DNA from: Loktanella sp.
Lineage (GTDB): Bacteria; Pseudomonadota; Alphaproteobacteria; Rhodobacterales; Rhodobacteraceae
Assembly (NCBI GenBank): GCA_024635625.1
Contig: JAGXIQ010000020.1
Location: 1-48,567, forward strand
Reading direction: 5' to 3'
DNA length: 48,567 nucleotides
Each line of letters starts with the position of its first letter. The first letter of the stretch is position 1. The notes under the pieces were generated by a model. The model was not told the DNA's origin and made no database searches. It worked only from the letters and a program-made list of their open reading frames with translations. A program made the position numbers and the translations under genes. Shown here piece after piece: positions 44,523 to 48,567 of this stretch.

Positions 44523-44912
44523 CTAACGCGACGGACTGCGCAGCGCCTTTGGCAATCGCGTGGGTCGTCCCGCTAGGGTCATGCAGACCGCCGTCACTTC
44601 GGCTCGGAACAAGACATCAGTCCCGCGCCGTACCTCTTGATCAAAGACCCATCGAACGGCGCTTTGGGCGCGGTGCGAGGTATGCACGATCAAGCGATCA
44701 TCTAGCCGTGCCGGTCCCAGATAATCCGCGACCACCCGCGTCACAACAAAGACGATCCCCTCTTTGTCGCGCATCTCTAGCTGGTTCATCCCCAAAACCT
44801 CGACCAGTTCGGACCGGCCACGCTCGATGAACTTCAGGTAATTGGCGTAATAGACGATCCCACCCATGTCGGTGTCTTCGTAATAGACCCGAACCGGCGT
44901 TTCATGGCTCAT
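44523..44912 (-). CDS. ybgC: Tol-Pal-associated acyl-CoA thioesterase YbgC
   Basis: YbgC (129 aa) is a hotdog-fold thioesterase. The N-terminal VYYEDTDMGGIVYYANYLKFIERGRSE is the 4-hydroxybenzoyl-CoA thioesterase signature, with catalytic Asp15. In E. coli YbgC acts on acyl-CoA and interacts with acyl-carrier protein; its role in the Tol operon is not settled. The ATG overlaps the stop of the preceding unknown gene (ATGA, 4 nt). tolQ follows after 116 bp. Confidence 0.93.
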   Translation of the reverse strand: MSHETPVRVYYEDTDMGGIVYYANYLKFIERGRSELVEVLGMNQLEMRDKEGIVFVVTRVVADYLGPARLDDRLIVHTSHRAQSAVRWVFDQEVRRGTDVLFRAEVTAVCMTLAGRPTRLPKALRSPSR

Positions 44913-45535
44913 TGCATTAAGCCCACCCGTGCCGCGACCCGCATGGCATGGCTCGCGTCGCGCGCCACACATGGAAGCACTGGATCGTAAACCGCCCGCA
45001 CAATACCTGCGACCTCTGGCCGGATAACTGCGGCGCCATTTATTACCGCTAACGGGGACACGCCCACAAACGCCTGATCCGACCACAGCACAATCGTCTG
45101 CACGGCCTGCGATAGTGCCAGCGTATCCGCGCTGACCGCCTCCAGATGCTCGTCCATGCGCAGAAAGACGAAACAGGCCTTGATAGCCCCTGTGTCGTCA
45201 AAACGGAAAATCCTATACTGATTAGCATCCGCCCCCTGCAAGCGCGCAACCAGCGACACCAAATCCGGCACCATCCGATCAAGATGCGGGACATCCGTCA
45301 ATTCTGACCAGTCCCGGCAGAAAAAGACCATCAGATTGGCCCCCAATTCCCAGTCCGTTTCGGCCATCTTATGGTTCGCCAAGGTGACGACCGCCTCTAT
45401 CGCCCCCTTGAAAACGCTAAGTGTCGCATCATCCACGCCAAAAACGACAGGCACGATAGGCCGCCCCCACCGCGCGCATAAGTAGGTGTTATCGCCGCGC
45501 GTGAACTTTGCTTTCACTTGCTCAGCATCAATCAT
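44909..45535 (-). CDS. Conserved hypothetical protein between ruvB and ybgC
   Basis: This 208-residue protein has no family I recognise. It is predicted soluble: no signal peptide or transmembrane helix. The N-terminal half is alpha/beta-like (RPIVPVVFGVDDATLSVFKGAIEAVV, ANLMVFFCRDWSELTDV), and the C-terminal half is mixed with a hydrophobic run (FVGVSPLAVINGAAVI). Its stop overlaps ybgC (ATGA), so it is translated with the Tol unit, and it follows ruvB after 82 bp. As I recall, a gene occupies this slot in related genomes, which suggests a role tied to YbgC or Tol-Pal, or to Ruv. No function is proposed. Confidence 0.8.
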   Translation of the reverse strand: MIDAEQVKAKFTRGDNTYLCARWGRPIVPVVFGVDDATLSVFKGAIEAVVTLANHKMAETDWELGANLMVFFCRDWSELTDVPHLDRMVPDLVSLVARLQGADANQYRIFRFDDTGAIKACFVFLRMDEHLEAVSADTLALSQAVQTIVLWSDQAFVGVSPLAVINGAAVIRPEVAGIVRAVYDPVLPCVARDASHAMRVAARVGLMQ

Positions 45536-45617
45536 TCCGCCTAAATCCTTGCTTGTCCCAAAATACTCTCTGCCACCATGATTTGGCGCATTTCAACGCA
45601 GTCGAGAGTGTAGAATA

Positions 45618-46637
45618 TCAGTCAAAAAGATCACTTTCATGCTTAGGCACATCCAGCCCCAAATGCCGCCAAGCGTCCCTTGCCAGCATTCGCCCCCGAG
45701 GGGTCCGCTGAATTAATCCCTTCTGCAACAGATACGGCACGATCACATCTTCTAGGCTATCTCGGCTCTCACTCAGGGCCGCACTCAAGGTCTCGATTCC
45801 GACTGGCCCACCACCGTAGCTTTCGGCGATCAAACGCAGATACCGCCGATCGGCGTTATCCAAACCAAGATCGTCTACGCCCATTCGGGTAAGAGCCCGA
45901 TCTGCAATCGCATGGTTTACAGTGCCGTCGCCCTCAACCAGTGCGAAATCCACAACGCGCCGCAGCAACCGCCCGGCAATGCGGGGCGTTCCCCGCGCCC
46001 GCCGCGCAATCTCGCGTGCGCCATCCGGTGTCGCGGGCGCGCCCAACAACCGCGCGCCGCGCGTGACGATTTCATGCAGTTCGTCTTCCGTATAAAATTC
46101 CAGCCGCACAGGAATGCCAAAGCGATCTCGCAACGGTGTCGTCAGTAGGCCCATCCTCGTCGTGGCCCCCACCAGCGTAAAGGGCTGCAGTTCGATTCGC
46201 ACGGTGCGCGCCGCAGGCCCTTCGCCGATCACAAGATCCAAGGCGAAGTCTTCGAGCGCGGGATACAAAACCTCCTCCACCGCCGGATTCAGGCGGTGAA
46301 TCTCGTCAATGAACAGCACATCCTTGGGTTCCAGATTGGTCAGGATCGCCGCCAAATCACCCGCCCGCGCCAGAACGGGACCAGAGGTCATCCTGAAACC
46401 GACCCCCAACTCTCGCGCCATAATCTGCGCCAGCGTCGTCTTGCCCAAGCCTGGAGGGCCATGAAACAATACATGGTCCATGGCATCTTTGCGCATCTTT
46501 GCGCTCTCGATAAAGACTTTCAGGTTCGACCGCGCTTCGCGCTGGCCAATGAACGCTTCAAGCGTCTGTGGCCGCAACGCGCGATCGCTATCCTCCGGCA
46601 AAGGCTCCGGTCGGATCAAAGGGTCGGGTTCATCCAT
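45618..46637 (-). CDS. ruvB: Holliday junction branch-migration helicase RuvB
   Basis: RuvB (339 aa) is the AAA+ motor of RuvABC. Walker A is GPPGLGKT (60-67), Walker B is [10 protein letters not shown], sensor 1 is LVGATTRMG, and the presensor/arginine finger region [11 protein letters not shown] follows. The C-terminal winged helix holds [11 protein letters not shown] and [14 protein letters not shown]. It lies 9 nt after ruvA, in the order ruvC-ruvA-ruvB. Confidence 0.98.
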   Translation of the reverse strand: MDEPDPLIRPEPLPEDSDRALRPQTLEAFIGQREARSNLKVFIESAKMRKDAMDHVLFHGPPGLGKTTLAQIMARELGVGFRMTSGPVLARAGDLAAILTNLEPKDVLFIDEIHRLNPAVEEVLYPALEDFALDLVIGEGPAARTVRIELQPFTLVGATTRMGLLTTPLRDRFGIPVRLEFYTEDELHEIVTRGARLLGAPATPDGAREIARRARGTPRIAGRLLRRVVDFALVEGDGTVNHAIADRALTRMGVDDLGLDNADRRYLRLIAESYGGGPVGIETLSAALSESRDSLEDVIVPYLLQKGLIQRTPRGRMLARDAWRHLGLDVPKHESDLFD

Positions 46638-46646
46638 GGCCCAGCC

Positions 46647-47297
46647 TTATCCCTTCGGCGCCAGCAGCTTCAAGGCCGCCCGGATTAGGCCACTGGTATC
46701 CGCGTCAGGCGTCATCGCCTCGGCGACCGCCGCTGCCGCATCGCCGGGGGCATAGCCCAAGTTCACCAACGCAGACAACGCCTCGCCTTGCGCCGGGTTC
46801 GACTTTGGCGCGGTACGGCGGGCCTTCGGCGCGGGTGCATCCTCTTCGATCACCACATCATCATCTTCCCCGACACCGCCCGACATCGCCATCAGGGCTG
46901 GTGCCTTGTTTTTCAACTCGATTGCCGCGCGTTGTGCGATCTTCGGCCCGACACCCTTGGCCTTAGCCAATGCATGCCAGTCGCCAAGTGCAATGGCCTT
47001 GCTCACACCTTCCGGCCCAAGCGCCCCAAGGATCGCAAGCGATGCCTTCGCCCCGATTCCCTGTACGCCCATCAATAACCGGTGCCATTCCTTTTCTACC
47101 AAAGAGGTGAAGCCAAACAATTGTAGGTTATCTTCCCGCACCAGCAGATCCGTATAAAGCGCTACAGCTTCGCCAGTGCCCGGCAGGCCTGCCATTGTTC
47201 GGTCACTGATATAGACAAGGTATCCGACCCCACGCACATCAATCAGCACGTGATCTACAGCACGATAATCCAGCCGCCCAGCAATTCGGCCGATCAC
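46647..47297 (-). CDS. ruvA: Holliday junction DNA-binding protein RuvA
   Basis: RuvA (216 aa) binds four-way junctions and loads RuvB. The start is GTG at 47297, which overlaps the ruvC stop as GTGA and gives the family N-terminus [11 protein letters not shown]. The OB fold includes [11 protein letters not shown] and [16 protein letters not shown]. Two helix-hairpin-helix motifs ([15 protein letters not shown] and [11 protein letters not shown]) follow. A flexible acidic/Pro-rich linker (about 145-175) leads to the RuvB-binding domain III ([22 protein letters not shown]). A longer ATG start at 47372 would overlap ruvC and is rejected. Confidence 0.96.
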   Translation of the reverse strand: MIGRIAGRLDYRAVDHVLIDVRGVGYLVYISDRTMAGLPGTGEAVALYTDLLVREDNLQLFGFTSLVEKEWHRLLMGVQGIGAKASLAILGALGPEGVSKAIALGDWHALAKAKGVGPKIAQRAAIELKNKAPALMAMSGGVGEDDDVVIEEDAPAPKARRTAPKSNPAQGEALSALVNLGYAPGDAAAAVAEAMTPDADTSGLIRAALKLLAPKG

Positions 47298-47812
47298 GAC
47301 GCAACCTTGGCCGCAGCCTTTTGGAGTGCCTTGTTCAGATGCCCCGCCGACTGCAAATGGTGCGCGTGGCAAATGGCAATCGCAAGTGCATCTGCCGCGT
47401 CGGGCCCTGCAAGCTTCACCCCCGGCAGTTGCAAACGTACCATGTGATCAATCTGCGCCTTGGCGGCATGGCCGACGCCGACCACCGCCTTCTTAACCGC
47501 ATTGGGTGCGTATTCGCCGACTTCTATGCCGGCTTGTGCTACGACCAGCAGCGCAATCCCGCGCGCCTGACCTAACTTCAGTGTACCGACAGCATCCTTG
47601 TTTACAAATGTCTGCTCTACGGCCGCGCGGTCCGGCGCATGGGTGATCATCACGGCACTCAGCCCCTGATACAGAACCAACAACCGTTCTGCGAGATTGT
47701 CACCCAAGCCGTGACACACCCCGTTGGCGACGTGAACGATTCGGCTGCCCTGTACGTCGACGACGCCCCAGCCCATGTTCCGCAACCCCGGATCGATCCC
47801 CAACACCCGCAT
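47294..47812 (-). CDS. ruvC: Holliday junction endonuclease RuvC
   Basis: RuvC (172 aa) resolves four-way junctions. The four catalytic acids fall at the same positions as in E. coli: Asp7 (GIDPGL), Glu66 (VEQTFV), Asp138 and Asp141 (GPDAADALA). The DNA-binding loop [15 protein letters not shown] is present. It is the first gene of the ruvC-ruvA-ruvB run. No clear alphaproteobacterial LexA box (GTTC-N7-GTTC) was found in the upstream gap. Confidence 0.98.
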   Translation of the reverse strand: MRVLGIDPGLRNMGWGVVDVQGSRIVHVANGVCHGLGDNLAERLLVLYQGLSAVMITHAPDRAAVEQTFVNKDAVGTLKLGQARGIALLVVAQAGIEVGEYAPNAVKKAVVGVGHAAKAQIDHMVRLQLPGVKLAGPDAADALAIAICHAHHLQSAGHLNKALQKAAAKVAS

Positions 47813-48124
47813 CGCGCCCTCATTCTTTTCTTATGATTGCAGAAGCGTTAGCACAAAACGCGAACACAAACCAAGCGACCTTCGCATCCCGCCATCACGA
47901 CCTTCGCATCCCGCCATCAAAAGGTCACAATCGATGCTTGGTTGCGGCAAACCTAGGCCCGGCACCGACGATTACTTCTTGCGCTTTATGATTATTATTA
48001 TGGCATTCTGAAAACACATGGGTGCCCTGCAAAAAACAGGGGTGGTCGCCTTTGCGAACGGTCACTACGTGCCAAACATCAACTCAATCGCTGCGAGACG
48101 CAGCAAACCACTAGGAGCCATTCC
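47813..48124. other. Gene-free region between ruvC and the DUF1127 gene
   Basis: This 312-bp stretch contains the ruvC upstream region, a 22-bp tandem duplication (47876-47919), an AT-rich run (GATTATTATTATGG, around 47990-48003) and a small hairpin (GCTGCG-AGA-CGCAGC, 48090-48104) in the leader of the DUF1127 gene, ahead of its TAGGAG ribosome-binding site. No reading frame in it looks like a gene. Confidence 0.55.
47876..47919. repeat. Perfect 22-bp tandem duplication
   Basis: The 22-bp unit beginning CGACCTTCGCATCC (47876-47897) is repeated exactly and without a gap at 47898-47919. The unit occurs only twice here. It lies about 64 bp upstream of the ruvC start codon (minus) and 205 bp upstream of the DUF1127 start (plus). 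Confidence 0.95.
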
Positions 48125-48337
48125 ATGGCATCGCTCAACTCGACCCGCACCAACCCCGCCCTGACCGGCAGCATCGGCTTCGGGCTTTTTACATCGATCG
48201 TGTCCCGTCTTGGAACATGGAACGACGCGCGCATCACGCGCAAGTCTTTGTCGCAGCTTTCGGCCCGCGAACTCGACGACATCGGCCTTTGCTACGGCGA
48301 CATCGACACTGTCGCAGCTGGTGGATTGCGCCGCTAA
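48125..48337 (+). CDS. DUF1127 small basic protein
   Basis: This 70-residue protein carries the DUF1127 (YjiS-like) C-terminal motif LSQLSARELDDIGLCYGDID. The N-terminal half is less conserved. Such proteins are common in Rhodobacteraceae. In Rhodobacter sphaeroides the DUF1127 protein CcaF1 is an RNA-binding protein co-transcribed with the CcsR stress sRNAs. The start has TAGGAG 7 nt upstream. An IS630-like element begins 10 bp after the stop, so any downstream partner RNA would be separated from it. Confidence 0.85.
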   Translation: MASLNSTRTNPALTGSIGFGLFTSIVSRLGTWNDARITRKSLSQLSARELDDIGLCYGDIDTVAAGGLRR

Positions 48338-48347
48338 ACCTTAGTTA

Positions 48348-48360
48348 GAGCGTGTTGCAG
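48348..48360. repeat. Likely terminal inverted repeat of an IS630-like element
   Basis: GAGCGTGTTGCAG (48348-48360) directly follows a TA dinucleotide (48346-48347) and ends against the transposase stop codon. IS630 elements insert at TA and have short terminal repeats, so this is the probable element end. The other end is outside the window. Confidence 0.45.
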
Positions 48361-48567
48361 TTAATCGGTCTCGTATCCGGCAGCTTTGAAGTAGTTGTAG
48401 CACTCCTCGTCGGAGAATAGGTGGCAGACATGTCCCACCGCCGCCCAAAGTTGGTCGTAGGTCCGTGCCGCCGCCTTTCTGATGAGAGCCTTCAGCTTGG
48501 AAAAGGCCATCTCGATCGGATTTAGGTCTGGGCTGTATGGCGGCAGGAACAGGAACCACGCGCCGAC
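48361..48567 (-). mobile_element. IS630-family transposase, C-terminal part (5' end beyond right edge)
   Basis: The minus-strand frame is open from the window edge to a TAA at 48361 (68 codons). It contains the IS630/Tc1-mariner DDE C-terminal signature [20 protein letters not shown], whose Glu is the third catalytic residue, followed by a helix-rich end ([26 protein letters not shown]). The stop codon touches the element terminus, a compact arrangement normal for IS630. Only this end of the element is visible, so whether the copy is intact cannot be judged. Confidence 0.9.

Noticed and set aside
47813-47880. Possible LexA/SOS box upstream of ruvC
   Set aside because: Only one GAAC half (in GCGAACACAAACCAAGC) is present; the second half of GTTC-N7-GTTC is not matched.
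48023-48041. CCCTG-CAAAAAA-CAGGG weak hairpin before the DUF1127 gene
   Set aside because: The stem is only 5 bp with an A-rich loop and no T tract, too weak to call a terminator.

Overview
The window is chromosomal DNA from an alphaproteobacterium, most likely a marine Rhodobacteraceae (roseobacter-group) species. The evidence is gene content and order: an aa3 oxidase cluster running ctaC-ctaB-small ORF-ctaG-ctaE-SURF1 into thrC and an M16 peptidase; a Tad/Flp pilus locus of the roseobacter type; ruvC-ruvA-ruvB joined to ybgC-tolQRAB-pal-cpoB-tilS-ftsH; and an fhs/folD pair. Genus is not determined from the sequence. No tRNA, rRNA, CRISPR array or prophage was seen. The only mobile DNA is the end of an IS630-like element at the right edge.

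Layout. Positions 1-8091 (minus strand) carry a partial lipoprotein hydrolase, a GNAT acetyltransferase, an M16 protease, threonine synthase, SURF1, a terminator, and then cytochrome c oxidase structural and assembly genes (CoxIII, Cox11/CtaG, a small membrane protein, heme O synthase, CoxII). Many of these genes overlap by 1-4 nt. Positions 8299-15507 (plus) carry tldD, dprA, topA, the two subunits of a 3-oxoacid CoA-transferase and a small NATD1-type acetyltransferase. A lytic transglycosylase (15504-16334, minus) diverges from the Tad locus.

Positions 16689-28759 (plus) form a Tad/Flp pilus locus: two Flp prepilins, CpaB, the secretin CpaC, an OmpA-like lipoprotein, CpaE/TadZ, CpaF/TadA, TadB, TadC, two TPR lipoproteins, the prepilin peptidase CpaA/TadV and an AAA+ ATPase. 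Terminators after the first pilin gene and after cpaB split it into differently expressed segments. CpaD and the TadE/F/G minor pilins are not in the window. Next come a ligase-associated DNA-repair pair (Lhr-type helicase and PdeM nuclease, 28799-31935), converging on the one-carbon genes folD and fhs, then an unknown membrane protein and a MOSC protein.

Positions 36035-47812 (minus) hold, in transcription order, ruvC-ruvA-ruvB (Holliday junction processing), an unknown gene, ybgC, tolQ-tolR-tolA-tolB-pal-cpoB (envelope constriction), tilS and ftsH. The ftsH terminator lies directly against the ribosome-binding site of the MOSC gene. The right end has a 312-bp gene-free stretch with a 22-bp tandem duplication, a DUF1127 gene, and an IS630-like element starting 10 bp after the DUF1127 stop codon.

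The strongest leads are the regulatory architecture of the Tad locus (a sigma-54-like site, internal terminators, structured leaders, an accessory AAA+ ATPase), a probable frameshift at the end of dprA, the terminator/SD arrangement at ftsH-MOSC, and the unknown gene between ruvB and ybgC. No clearly unprecedented system was found.
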